This document shows, piece by piece, positions 25,742 through 35,833 of a stretch of DNA of 64,000 bases. The notes under the pieces were generated by a model, which was not told the origin of the DNA, ran no database searches, and saw only the letters and a list, made by a program, of their open reading frames with translations. The position numbers and the translations under genes were made by a program. The stretch comes from JBCBWG01 sp036804185 (GTDB lineage Bacteria; Pseudomonadota; Alphaproteobacteria; Rhizobiales; Hyphomicrobiaceae): assembly GCA_050330095.1 (NCBI GenBank), contig JBHJOC010000007.1:3850-67849 (forward strand), written 5' to 3'. The first letter of the stretch is position 1, and each line of letters starts with the position of its first letter.

Positions 25742-25759
25742 TGACATGTCAGTGTCATG
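25742..25759. promoter_or_regulatory. Possible operator upstream of the flavin oxidoreductase gene
   Basis: A perfect ten-base palindrome, TGACATGTCA (25742-25751), is followed at once by a second TGTCA half-site. It lies about 80 bases before the oxidoreductase ATG and about 200 bases before the divergent GldA-like gene. No regulator gene is adjacent, so the binding protein is unknown. Confidence 0.3.
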
Positions 25760-25831
25760 TTTCGATGCATCATTTTGCTGAGTGCGCTTAAGATCTGAAG
25801 AGCAATCAACTCATCCTCGGGCAAGTTGGCT

Positions 25832-26416
25832 ATGGCGCGAGCGCGCAAAATCCTGATCCTGAACGGCCACCCAGACCCGTCACCTGAGCGGCTCGGGCGC
25901 GCGCTCGCGCTAGCTTACGCGGAGGGCGCATCGGCTGGCGGTCATGATGTCCGGGTGACCCACATTGCCGAACTGTCGTTCCCGATCCTTCGCAGCAAGG
26001 CTGAATTCGATGGCGAAGCTCCGGACGTCATCGTCAAGGCGCAAGACGACATGCGCTGGGCAGAGCATATCGTCCTCGTCTACCCGCTTTGGCACGGGAT
26101 GCTCCCGGCCTTCCTGAAAGCGTTCCTCGAACAGGTCTTCAGGGCAGGGTTTGCCATGCATGTGAGCGAGACGGGCTGGACACCGATGCTCAAGGGCAAG
26201 TCGGCGCGCGTGGTTGTGACAATGGGTATGCCAACGCTCTTCTACCGCTTCTACTTCTTCGCGCACTCTCTGGCGGCGCTCAGGCGCAACATTCTGGGCT
26301 TCAGTGGCATGGCGCCCGTTCGCACGACACTCTACGGCATGATCGAGACCGTGAGCGCCGAAACACGGGCAGGCTGGCTTGAGGAGATGCGGGCGCTTGG
26401 CCGGCGCGCGACTTGA
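25832..26416 (+). CDS. NAD(P)H-dependent flavin oxidoreductase (flavodoxin-like fold)
   Basis: A 194-residue soluble protein of the KefF/MdaB/NQO1-like family. The first strand and flavin-phosphate loop read KILILNGHPDPSPERLGRAL, and the second FMN contact region is VLVYPLWHGMLPAFLKAFLEQVF. Such enzymes reduce quinones or other acceptors by two electrons. The start is uncertain: an ATG at 25832 or a TTG two codons earlier, with no strong ribosome binding site. It stands alone, with a GST gene about 85 bases downstream that may be co-transcribed. Confidence 0.88.
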   Translation: MARARKILILNGHPDPSPERLGRALALAYAEGASAGGHDVRVTHIAELSFPILRSKAEFDGEAPDVIVKAQDDMRWAEHIVLVYPLWHGMLPAFLKAFLEQVFRAGFAMHVSETGWTPMLKGKSARVVVTMGMPTLFYRFYFFAHSLAALRRNILGFSGMAPVRTTLYGMIETVSAETRAGWLEEMRALGRRAT

Positions 26417-26500
26417 GCATAGCACGAGAGAATTGTTCGCTGAGCAGTGGCGCGCCGGGCCGTGTAGAGGTAGAGCCTCACGGCTCTGTTGGAGGCTTCA

Positions 26501-27160
26501 ATGCTCAAGATTTACGGTGTCTATCGATCCCGCGCGACGCGCAATATCTGGCTCTGCAATGAGATGGGGATCCCATTTGAGCTTGTCCCGGTCGTACAGG
26601 CGAACCGGGTCGCAAATCCCTCTGCAGCCGACGCGCCCCTGCATTCAAAATCGCCCGCGTTCCTGGCGGTCAATCCTAACGGGCACGTTCCGGCCCTGGT
26701 CGATGGCGACCTGACGCTGTGGGAATCTCTCGCGATGAACCTCTACATCGCAAAGAAGCACAGTGGTCCGCTCGCGCCGGCCGACCTCGCCGAGGATGCG
26801 CTGATGACGATGTGGACCATCTGGGCGATCACGGAGGTCGAACCGCATGCGGTGCAGATCATCTACCACAAGGCGATGAAGCCCGAAGCTGAGCGCGATC
26901 CCAACGTTGTTGCCGCCTCGATCGCTGCGCTCAGAGCACCGCTTCGCGTCCTCGACGAGCACCTCCTCAAGTCAGGCGGTCATGTCGTTGGCGCCAGGTT
27001 CACGGTCGCAGACATCAACCTCGCCGAGTGCCTGAGGTACGCGCAACTCGCGCCAGAGACCTTCGAAGGGGCTCCACATGTGTCTAACTGGCTCAAGGCC
27101 TGTCAGGCCAGACCAGCGTTCGAGGCGATGATGGAACGGCGGAACGCCGAGCCGGCCTGA
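26501..27160 (+). CDS. Glutathione S-transferase family protein
   Basis: A 219-residue GST. The thioredoxin-like N-terminal domain holds LKIYGVYRSRATRN, a proline-preceded strand GHVPALVDGD, and the ESLAMNLYIAKKH segment that contacts glutathione. The all-helical C-terminal domain includes ARFTVADINLAE, the conserved N-capping box. GGAGG lies five bases before the ATG. Substrate unknown; it follows the flavin oxidoreductase, so both may act in redox or xenobiotic defence, which is inference. Confidence 0.92.
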   Translation: MLKIYGVYRSRATRNIWLCNEMGIPFELVPVVQANRVANPSAADAPLHSKSPAFLAVNPNGHVPALVDGDLTLWESLAMNLYIAKKHSGPLAPADLAEDALMTMWTIWAITEVEPHAVQIIYHKAMKPEAERDPNVVAASIAALRAPLRVLDEHLLKSGGHVVGARFTVADINLAECLRYAQLAPETFEGAPHVSNWLKACQARPAFEAMMERRNAEPA

Positions 27161-27276
27161 GGCGCGCCGCCTCACGCGCCATCGGCCGGGGGGCGGATTG
27201 CGCTCGCCGTCGCGTTTGTGCATAGGCCGTGGCGAGCCATGAGAGCAGAGTGCGCAAGTTCCTCGGGAAGGACCCC

Positions 27277-28581
<1,305 letters not shown>

Positions 28582-28636
28582 CCGCGCCCAGGCTGGCCAG
28601 CTTCGGAGCCGGCCGGTTCCGATTGGGACGACCTCG

Positions 28637-28930
28637 TCAATGCAGACGCAACTCGCCGTCGACGAAGGTCATCTCGGCGGGCGAAATCAGGCCCTGATGT
28701 GCAACCCGGACGCGGTAAAGCCGGCCCTCGAGATTGACGCTCCAGAAGTCCAGGAATTGCCGAAGCTTCGGGAAACTCGGATGTTCGTCATAGTCCTGCC
28801 AGATGTAGGTTTGTAACAACGCGGGGTAGTCGGGCAGGCGGTAGAGGATTTCGGCGGTCGTCAGGCTGAACCCTTTCAGTTGAGCGATGAAGCCGCGGTC
28901 AATTCCGTTCGTGGTGGCGCTTTCCGTCAT
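28637..28930 (-). CDS. usg: Usg family protein
   Basis: A 97-residue protein with the Usg hallmarks QLKGFSLTTAEILYRLPDYP, LLQTYIWQDYDEHPSFPKLR and FLDFW, ending in FVDGELRLH. Usg proteins are common in alphaproteobacteria, sometimes near tryptophan genes; their function is not established. GGAG lies six bases before the ATG at 28930. The gene faces the end of enolase and is divergent from the amidase. Confidence 0.92.
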   Translation of the reverse strand: MTESATTNGIDRGFIAQLKGFSLTTAEILYRLPDYPALLQTYIWQDYDEHPSFPKLRQFLDFWSVNLEGRLYRVRVAHQGLISPAEMTFVDGELRLH

Positions 28931-29226
28931 CAAGAGCTCCAAATCGGTTGATCCTTGACGGAGATCAGCGTATGCGGCGTTCGCGTCGGGTCAAGCCTCG
29001 CAAACGTGCAGCGATCGCAAATATTTCGTTCAATAACTGAGCGTTAGCAGCATTGTCGCGGGAGTGCTGCCAGTTGCAAGGTCTGGCTTCGTGGCCATCA
29101 GGGTACCGCCGCTCTCCGGCATCTTGACCCGGAACCGCTGCCTTGGCATTGCCCGATTCATCAATGATCTCAGAGATGTAAAAGTAGAAGCCGCAATCGC
29201 CGCGATCGCAACGGGCGGAGCGTCAC

Positions 29227-30051
29227 ATTCTTCGGTTCGCTGTCATATCTCTCGCGCTTGCTGTCGGCTGTCTCGGGATCGGGATCGCGCTGAACGAGGC
29301 CCACCGCCACGGCTGGTTCTGGGATGCGCCGCCGCGCGCGTGGCGGGAGGCTGCCGGCGCGAGCGACATGCTCGATGTGCCGGGTCGCGCAGTCGTCTAT
29401 TGGGGCCGGCCAGATGCGCCCTATTCGGTCTATGCAACCAGGGGGATGCAGAAGCCGCGTGCGGTTATCGTCCACTACAACGTGCCGTCGCCGGTGTTGA
29501 GCCTGGTCAAGTACGGCCACCGGTCGGACCCCGCGCGCGGTGGGGCGTCATTCGGCTATCATTTCTATATTTCACAGACGGGACGGATCGTGCAGGGAGC
29601 GCCGCTCTCACGGCGAACGAACCATATCAAGTCGACCGGAAATTCGGCGCGCACGGACGTGGGCCGGCATCTTTGGTCCGGTAACACCATCGGCGTTTCG
29701 CTCGTCGGCGCATGTGAGCCAAGGTCGGCGTCCGGCACCGGCACTTATGATTGCTTGCGTGAGAAGCCGACACCGGCACAGATTGCCGCTGGGCTGGCTG
29801 TGATCGAAGCTCTGCAGGCGCGCTATCAGATGGCGTGCGATGCCGTCTTCGGACACGGCGAGCTTCAGACAGACCGCAAACCCTTCGAGGGCGCGGCCCT
29901 GACGACTGCCGCGCGAGGCGCATGCCTCGAGAGGTCCCTTGAGGCGCGCCCGGATCTCCTCGGCAAGCGGGAGACCGGTGATGCGGGCAGGGCACTGCCA
30001 GCACGGGAGACCAACACGATCCGGGCAGGGCCCCCTGGACGGTCGGGGTAG
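29227..30051 (+). CDS. N-acetylmuramoyl-L-alanine amidase (Amidase_2), probable ATT start
   Basis: Peptidoglycan amidase of about 274 residues. Zinc-site landmarks are VIVHYNVPSP (first His), the core FGYHFYISQTGRIVQG, and a late FGHGELQTD. The frame is open from a stop at 29185; between there and the ATG at 29368 there is no ATG, GTG or TTG in frame. Yet this stretch encodes a typical signal anchor (LRFAVISLALAVGCLGIGIAL). An ATT at 29227 has GGCGGAG six bases upstream and would begin M-L-R-F-A, so I take it as the start. The ATG at 29368 would leave a protein with no export signal. Confidence 0.75.
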   Translation: MLRFAVISLALAVGCLGIGIALNEAHRHGWFWDAPPRAWREAAGASDMLDVPGRAVVYWGRPDAPYSVYATRGMQKPRAVIVHYNVPSPVLSLVKYGHRSDPARGGASFGYHFYISQTGRIVQGAPLSRRTNHIKSTGNSARTDVGRHLWSGNTIGVSLVGACEPRSASGTGTYDCLREKPTPAQIAAGLAVIEALQARYQMACDAVFGHGELQTDRKPFEGAALTTAARGACLERSLEARPDLLGKRETGDAGRALPARETNTIRAGPPGRSG

Positions 30052-30095
30052 TCAGGGACCACGCTCGCGCGCAGTCCCCGACGATTTGGGGGGCA

Positions 30096-30485
30096 TCAGG
30101 CCGGGATCGAGGTGGCGCCGCCGGTGAAGTACATCGCGGCTCCAAAGACCACCGCGAAAACGATCGCCGTCATGAGCGCGTTCACGAAGCGGCTCTGAAA
30201 CGACAGCATGTTCGCGATCAGGTCGATCACGAAGACGATGCCGGCCGCGGTCGCAATCAACTGGACGAGCATTGCCTGGCTCATCTGCCGGACTTCTGGC
30301 GGCAGCATCGCCTGATCGACGAAATAAAACAGCGCAGCATAAATCGCGGCAAACACGATCGCGGTGACGAGCGCGTTCACGAAGCGGCTTTTGAACGACA
30401 GCAGGTTGCCGATATAGCCGATGACGAATAAGACGCCTGCGCCAGCGAGCACTTTCGTGAGCATGGCGGTTTCAGCGGGCGACAT
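30096..30485 (-). CDS. Small membrane protein made of two duplicated halves
   Basis: A 129-residue protein with about four transmembrane helices. The two halves are clearly homologous: FVIGYIGNLLSFKSRFVNAL in the first and FVIDLIANMLSFQSRFVNAL in the second, each followed by a TAIVFA helix. The internal duplication is also visible in the DNA, where similar runs lie about 190 bases apart. GGAGG precedes the ATG at 30485. Similar 'hypothetical' proteins occur in Hyphomicrobiales; I know no function. Confidence 0.82.
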   Translation of the reverse strand: MSPAETAMLTKVLAGAGVLFVIGYIGNLLSFKSRFVNALVTAIVFAAIYAALFYFVDQAMLPPEVRQMSQAMLVQLIATAAGIVFVIDLIANMLSFQSRFVNALMTAIVFAVVFGAAMYFTGGATSIPA

Positions 30486-30588
30486 GGTTGCACTCCTCCG
30501 TTCGGCCTGGAGGTTCCCCCTCCGGCGCGGCGAGGTGCATACCGTGCTTATGTGTCGATTGTGTACCCTTGTCGTGCGGTGCGGCAAC

Positions 30589-30615
30589 AAAAAGGGCGCC
30601 CATGGGAGGGCGCCC
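30589..30615 (-). terminator. Rho-independent terminator of the molybdenum hydroxylase operon
   Basis: On the minus strand an eight-base perfect stem, GGGCGCCC, encloses a six-base loop (30602-30607) and is followed by TTTTT (30593-30589). It lies about 55 bases past the stop of the large subunit gene, on the same strand. Confidence 0.85.
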
Positions 30616-30670
30616 GGCTTCCGGGTCGTGGTCATTCGTCGTAGCCGCGATCAAGTTCGAGGTCGGGACC

Positions 30671-32983
30671 TCAAACCTTGAGGGCTGGATGGCCCGCGGC
30701 ACGAGCCGAATCTATGGCGGCGAGCACACGCGGCGGCGACATCGGCAACTGCTCGAAGCGCAGCCCCGTGGCATCGCGTACGGCGTTGGCGACCGTCGCC
30801 ATTGGCGGAACGATTGGGGTTTCGCCGATCCCGCGCACGCCGTAAGGATGGCGTGGGTTCGGCACCTCAACGATGATCGTATCGATCATCGGCAGGTCGG
30901 ATGCGACGGGGATGCGATAGTCAAGGAAGCCGGCGTTCTGGAGCTTTCCGTCCGGGCCGTAGATATATTCCTCGTTGAGCGCCCAGCCGATGCCCTGCGC
31001 TGCGCCGCCCTGGAACTGCCCCTCAACGTACGAGGGGTGGATCGCTCGGCCAGCATCCTGGATCGCCGTGTAGCGGACGACGGAGACCCGCCCGGTCTCG
31101 GGATCGACTTCGACGTCCGCAAGGTGCACCCCGAAGGACGGCGCCGCACCCTGAGCGTTGATCTGGGCAACACCGGTGATCGGCCCGCCCGTCTTGCCAG
31201 CCAGACGTCCGATCTGGGCAAGTGACATCGGCTCGTGCTGTCCTGCGTTCGGGCCCGCGGGTCGGATCATGCCGTCCTCGAACTCGACCGCATCTTCGGG
31301 GATGTCCCAAAGCTTGGCCGCGCGCGCGCAGGCTTGTTTGATGACCGACCGTGCGGCTTCAACGGTCGCCATGCCACTCGAGAATGTGGACCGCGACCCG
31401 CCGGTGAGGAAGTTGTACCCGAGCGACGCCGTATCCGCGATGATCGGCCGGATCTTGTGATAGTCGACACCGAGTTCTTCAGCCGCCATCATGCACAGCG
31501 AGGCACGCAGACCGCCGATGTCTGGGGTGCCGGCAACCAGTGTGAACGTTCCGTCCTCGTTCAACGACAGGTTGACGCTTGTCTCGCCACCGATGTTGAA
31601 CCAGAAGCCGGCCGCAACCCCGCGGCCCTGGTTCTTGCCCAGCGGCGCGTTCCAGTGGTCAGAGCTGCGGGCTGCTTCAAGGCACTCGATCAGGCCGACC
31701 GGGCCGAATTTCGGGCCATAGGCTGCCTTTGTGCCCTCTTTGGCCGCGTTCTTGAGCCGCAACGCGATCGGGCAGATACCGATCTCGCGGGCAAGCTCGT
31801 CAATCACGCTCTCGACGGCAAACTCTGAGATCGGTCCACCGGGTGCCCGATAGGCTGCGACTTTGGGCCGGTTGGTGACGATGTCGTAGCCGTACGAGTG
31901 CACGTTCTCGAGGTCGTAGGGTGCAAACGCGCACATCGCGCCGGGGCCGACGGGTGAACCCTGGAATGCGCCGGCCTGGTAGAAAAGTTCAGCCTCACCG
32001 GCGGTGATGCGGCCATTCTTTTTGGCGCCGATCTTGACGCGAACGTGCGCGCCCGAAGTCGGGCCCGACGCTCTGAACACCTCTTCCCGCGTCATGACCA
32101 TCTTGACGGGGCGGCCGGCCTTTTTCGAGAGCGCGAGCGCGACAGGCTCAAGGTAGACGACGGTCTTGCCACCGAAACCGCCGCCGATTTCGGTCGCGTT
32201 GACTTTCAGCTTCGAGATGTCCCAGCCGAGCAGGCGCGCGCAGTGGGCCCGCACGATCCATTGGCCCTGGGTCGTCACCCACAACTCGGCCACGCCATCA
32301 GCCGAGACACTCGCGACACATGCGTGTGGTTCGATGTAGCCCTGGTGAACGGGCTTCGTATCGAAGCTGCGCTCGATGATGATGTCCGCGTCGGCGAATC
32401 CTTTGGCGACATCGCCGATGGCGAAGTCGACTTTCTTGGCGATGTTCGACGGCTGCTCTGGTTTCGGCTCGACACCGGCTGTGAACATATCATCGAACAG
32501 GAGCGGTGCACCCGGTTTGATTGCATCCAGCACCTCGATCACGTGCGGCAGCACCTCGTACTCGACCTCGATCAGCTTCAGCGCCGCCTTGGCGATCGCC
32601 GGCGTGGTGGCTGCGACGGCCGCAACAGCGTGCCCCTCGTAAAGGACCTTCTCGCGCGCCATCACATTGCGAACAACGTCTCGGTAGTTCACCAGCATTT
32701 CGCCAGCGGGCACGAACTCGCTTGCCTGATCGAGGAAGTCGTCGCGGGTGACCACCGCCTTGACGCCGGGGAGGGCCTCGGCCTTGGACGTGTCGATCCG
32801 AACAAGTCGCGCGTGCGCGTGCGGCGAGCGCAAAACCTTGCCGTGAATCTGGTTGGCGACATTGATGTCGGCGCCGAACTTCGCCTTTCCGGTGACCTTA
32901 TCGACACCATCCGGGCGGACCGGTCTGGTGCCAATCCAGTTGAATTCAGGCCCGACAGGGGGATTGCCAACTTTTTCCTGCAT
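30671..32983 (-). CDS. Molybdopterin-binding large subunit, xanthine dehydrogenase/CO dehydrogenase family
   Basis: A 770-residue catalytic subunit of a molybdenum hydroxylase. It begins with the family signature RPDGVDKVTGKAKFGADI, holds the Mo-site segments GGGFGGKT and AYRAPGGP, and ends with a GIGETPIVPP motif holding the catalytic glutamate. The AYRAPGGP loop is not the AYxCSFR of true aerobic CO dehydrogenase, so another substrate (an N-heterocycle, aldehyde or aromatic thioester) is likely; which one is unknown. I chose the ATG at 32983 (MQEKVGNPP). It begins four bases after the small-subunit stop and ends before a strong terminator. Confidence 0.92.
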   Translation of the reverse strand: MQEKVGNPPVGPEFNWIGTRPVRPDGVDKVTGKAKFGADINVANQIHGKVLRSPHAHARLVRIDTSKAEALPGVKAVVTRDDFLDQASEFVPAGEMLVNYRDVVRNVMAREKVLYEGHAVAAVAATTPAIAKAALKLIEVEYEVLPHVIEVLDAIKPGAPLLFDDMFTAGVEPKPEQPSNIAKKVDFAIGDVAKGFADADIIIERSFDTKPVHQGYIEPHACVASVSADGVAELWVTTQGQWIVRAHCARLLGWDISKLKVNATEIGGGFGGKTVVYLEPVALALSKKAGRPVKMVMTREEVFRASGPTSGAHVRVKIGAKKNGRITAGEAELFYQAGAFQGSPVGPGAMCAFAPYDLENVHSYGYDIVTNRPKVAAYRAPGGPISEFAVESVIDELAREIGICPIALRLKNAAKEGTKAAYGPKFGPVGLIECLEAARSSDHWNAPLGKNQGRGVAAGFWFNIGGETSVNLSLNEDGTFTLVAGTPDIGGLRASLCMMAAEELGVDYHKIRPIIADTASLGYNFLTGGSRSTFSSGMATVEAARSVIKQACARAAKLWDIPEDAVEFEDGMIRPAGPNAGQHEPMSLAQIGRLAGKTGGPITGVAQINAQGAAPSFGVHLADVEVDPETGRVSVVRYTAIQDAGRAIHPSYVEGQFQGGAAQGIGWALNEEYIYGPDGKLQNAGFLDYRIPVASDLPMIDTIIVEVPNPRHPYGVRGIGETPIVPPMATVANAVRDATGLRFEQLPMSPPRVLAAIDSARAAGHPALKV

Positions 32984-32987
32984 CGGT

Positions 32988-33488
32988 TCAGGCTCCCATC
33001 TCAGAACGCAATTGCGGTTCTTGGCGCATCTCGGCAGCAGCATCCATTACGGCACGCACGATCTTGTCGTAACCTGTGCACCGACAGAGGTTGCCGGCAA
33101 GCCAGTAGCGCACCTCCGTTTCGGTCGGGTTGGGGTTCTTTGCGAGCAAGGCCTTCCCCGCGACGAGGAAGCCCGGCGTGCAAATCCCGCATTGTAGCGC
33201 GGCGTGCTCGAGAAACTTACGTTGCAGCGGATGCAACGCGTCGCCCTCCGCCATCCCCTCGATCGTCTCGACGTCAGAGCCATTCGCCTCAGCCCCGAGA
33301 ACAAGGCAGGCGCAGACAAGACGCCCGTCGACCAGGACCGAGCAGGCTCCGCAGTCGCCGGTGCCACAGCCCTCTTTCGTGCCTGTGAGATCAAGTTCGT
33401 CCCGCAGCACGTCGAGCAAGGTCTGGCTCGGGTCAACAAGGACCTCGACCGGGTCTCCGTTGACGTTGAATGAGACATGCATTTTCAT
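32988..33488 (-). CDS. [2Fe-2S] small subunit, xanthine dehydrogenase/CO dehydrogenase family
   Basis: A 166-residue electron-transfer subunit with two iron-sulfur clusters. The plant-type ferredoxin cluster ligands are in GCGTGDCGACSVLVDG with a further cysteine in VCACLVLG. The second, all-helical domain has QCGICTPGF and CRCTGYDKI. Electrons pass from the molybdenum centre through these clusters to FAD. I chose the ATG at 33488, with GGAGG ten bases upstream; the long in-frame extension above it is not family sequence. It sits between the FAD and large subunit genes. Confidence 0.94.
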   Translation of the reverse strand: MKMHVSFNVNGDPVEVLVDPSQTLLDVLRDELDLTGTKEGCGTGDCGACSVLVDGRLVCACLVLGAEANGSDVETIEGMAEGDALHPLQRKFLEHAALQCGICTPGFLVAGKALLAKNPNPTETEVRYWLAGNLCRCTGYDKIVRAVMDAAAEMRQEPQLRSEMGA

Positions 33489-33582
33489 TTGGACTGTTCC
33501 TCCAGGCTCGCGCACCGCCTGCGTTTGGCAAATGCGGGCGCCTGACATCATCATGTTGCTTGGGTTGCGCGTCCGTCCGTTT

Positions 33583-34440
33583 TCAGCTGCCAGCGCGATC
33601 GTAGGCGAGTTCGGCGACGCGGCGTGCCAGAACGCCTGCGACTTGAACGCGGAACTGTCGCGTGCCGCGCTTGTCGTCGATGGGCCGGCAGGCCGCACGC
33701 GCTGCTGCGTCCAAGGCGGCAAGCGCCTCCTCGTCGAGTGATGTCCCGATGATCGCGTCCGCGGCTGCTGGCACGAGCAGTGGCCGCTCGGCAACGGCGC
33801 CGAGCGCGACGCGGGCGTCCGCGATCGTGCCGTCCGGGGCGACGATCACGTTCACCCCACAGCCGACGACCGCGATGTCCATCTCGGTTCGCGGAATGAA
33901 CCGCTGATAGGCGTCGCCAGAGCGATGCGGACGCGCTGGGAAGCGAAACGACACGATGAATTCATCAGGGCCGATCGAAAGTTTGCGCGGCCCAACCATG
34001 ACGTCCTCGACGCGAACCTGTCGCAAGCCCTGGCGGCTTGCAACGTTTGCGGTCGCGCCAGCGGCGATCATCGCCGGCACGCTGTCTGCGGCTGGGGAGC
34101 CGTTGCATAGATTTCCGCCGAGTGACGCCCGCCCCATGATCTGGGTCGATCCAATGAGCCACGCGGCCTCTGCCACACCCGGCCAAGCGGCTGCAAAACC
34201 TTCGTGCTCGTTCAGTTCCGCTGCAGACACCGCCGCCCCGACGACGAAGCCGTCGGCCGTCTCAACGATCGAGCGCGTCTCGTCGATCTTCTTGATGTCG
34301 ACGACGAGATCGGGCTCGATCATGTCCGTGCGAAGCTGGACGAGCAGGTCGGTTCCGCCGGCAAGGATCTTGGTCGAGCCCTCGCTCGAGCCAAGCAGCG
34401 CGATCGCAGCGTCGAGCGATCGAGGCGCTTCATAACGCAT
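33583..34440 (-). CDS. FAD-binding medium subunit, xanthine dehydrogenase/CO dehydrogenase family
   Basis: A 286-residue subunit that binds FAD and passes electrons to an acceptor. Family landmarks are the N-terminal APRSLDAAIALLGS, the FAD-phosphate loop ILAGGTDLLVQLR, and the second FAD motif RASLGGNLCNGSPAAD. The ATG at 34440 has AGGAA upstream and gives the normal MRYEAPRS beginning. It is the first gene of the operon (FAD, 2Fe-2S, Mo subunits) and is divergent from the AraC-MGMT gene with about 225 bases between. No maturation or substrate-specific gene is adjacent. Confidence 0.93.
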   Translation of the reverse strand: MRYEAPRSLDAAIALLGSSEGSTKILAGGTDLLVQLRTDMIEPDLVVDIKKIDETRSIVETADGFVVGAAVSAAELNEHEGFAAAWPGVAEAAWLIGSTQIMGRASLGGNLCNGSPAADSVPAMIAAGATANVASRQGLRQVRVEDVMVGPRKLSIGPDEFIVSFRFPARPHRSGDAYQRFIPRTEMDIAVVGCGVNVIVAPDGTIADARVALGAVAERPLLVPAAADAIIGTSLDEEALAALDAAARAACRPIDDKRGTRQFRVQVAGVLARRVAELAYDRAGS

Positions 34441-34665
34441 GGGCGTTCCTCTGATGAGCTGTGTTTTTTGGACTGGGATGACCCAATCAACCACATCCGT
34501 CGTCGTGTTCCAAGGCCGCTCTCAGCCGAGCTTGCATTTAACGCGCATTGGAGACGCTGCACGCTGAGGCACATATGCCGCGTGATGCAAGTTTCGGGTC
34601 GCCTGCGCGGAACGGTCTGGGGTAGGTCTCGCGGCTATGCTCAGTCGAAACGCGGAGGTCTGGCG

Positions 34666-35610
34666 ATGCGCGACGAACATCGGATTTCAGCCGCTCAGGT
34701 TCGCGCTACGGACGGCCCAGACGGTTCGAAGCCGGATCTGTCTCAGCCAGACGGGTCCCGGCAAAGCGACTACGAAATTGTCAGGTCCGCGATCCGCTTC
34801 CTGTCCGAGACCAGTGACCAGCAGCCGGATCTTGACCGTCTAGCCTCCCATGTCGGCCTCTCACCATCGCAATGCCAGAAGGTGTTCAAACGCTGGTGTG
34901 GCTTGTCACCCAAAGAGTTTCTGCAGGCCATCACCATCGACAGGGCACGCGAGCTGTTGCGCGGATCGGCGAGCCTTCTTGATTGCGCGATGGATGTCGG
35001 TCTGTCCGGGACAGGGCGCCTGCATGACCTTTTTCTGGATCACGAGGCCATGACGCCCGGTGAGTACAAGCGTGGGGGCGCCGGACTCGTACTGGCCTAC
35101 GGCTTTCACCGGACGCCGTTCGGCGACGCCATGGTCACCGCAACCCGCCGTGGACTTGCAGGGCTCGCGTTTGTGGACGAGGACGCGGGCCAGACACGCA
35201 CTGAAGTAATGGCAGATATGCAGGCGCGATGGCCGCTGGCAGAGTTTGTTCCTGACGACGAGCAGGCCCGGTCACTTGCGCGCCGCATTTTTGATCCGGC
35301 CTGCTGGCAACCCGGCCAGCCGATCAGGATCGTGATGATCGGTACGGATTTCGAGGTTCGGGTCTGGGAAACGCTGTTGCGAATCCCGATGGGCCGCGCA
35401 GTCAGCTATGCTGACATTGCCCGCCACATCGGCAAGCCAACCGCCGCGCGCGCGGTTGGTTCTGCCGTCGGTCGAAATCCAATATCGTTCGTTGTGCCGT
35501 GTCACAGGGTTTTGCGCGGTGACGGTTCGCTCGGCGGTTATCATTGGGGCCTGACCCGCAAACGGGCGATGATCGGGTGGGAGATCGGGAAGGTCAGTGC
35601 GGCACCCTGA
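34666..35610 (+). CDS. AraC-type regulator fused to methylated-DNA-protein cysteine methyltransferase
   Basis: A 314-residue DNA-repair protein. The N-terminal third has an AraC-type helix-turn-helix (LDRLASHVGLSPSQCQKVFKRW); the C-terminal half is the O6-alkylguanine transferase domain with GRAVSYADIARHIGKP and the active-site PCHRV, cysteine at about residue 279. It takes the methyl group from O6-methylguanine in a suicide reaction. The zinc-binding phosphotriester domain of full-length Ada is absent, so classical adaptive activation is not expected. GGAGG lies seven bases before the ATG at 34666; upstream in-frame starts overlap the divergent FAD-subunit gene. Confidence 0.93.
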   Translation: MRDEHRISAAQVRATDGPDGSKPDLSQPDGSRQSDYEIVRSAIRFLSETSDQQPDLDRLASHVGLSPSQCQKVFKRWCGLSPKEFLQAITIDRARELLRGSASLLDCAMDVGLSGTGRLHDLFLDHEAMTPGEYKRGGAGLVLAYGFHRTPFGDAMVTATRRGLAGLAFVDEDAGQTRTEVMADMQARWPLAEFVPDDEQARSLARRIFDPACWQPGQPIRIVMIGTDFEVRVWETLLRIPMGRAVSYADIARHIGKPTAARAVGSAVGRNPISFVVPCHRVLRGDGSLGGYHWGLTRKRAMIGWEIGKVSAAP

Positions 35611-35833
35611 TCACGCAGCGATGCGTGCAGAATGGCGCACGGTCATCAGGGCATCAACGCATGCGCGCGCATTCACGGGCGCGAGCCGTCCACTGCCATC
35701 ATGGTCCGTGCGCCCACTCCCGCGTTGACGTTCCGGCGTGGACGCGCGAACGGAGGCGACAGCGGCACGAATCTATAGTCGAGGTTCGCATCAATGCAGC
35801 GCGTTGCAGCCGCATTTGAGGAGATGTTGGGTG

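Noticed and set aside
29064..29684. Plus-strand frame overlapping the amidase in another phase
   Set aside because: Its translation has no domain, while the overlapping phase encodes clear Amidase_2 motifs and a signal anchor.
32045..33388. Plus-strand frame opposite the molybdenum hydroxylase genes
   Set aside because: Shadow of two well-identified subunits.
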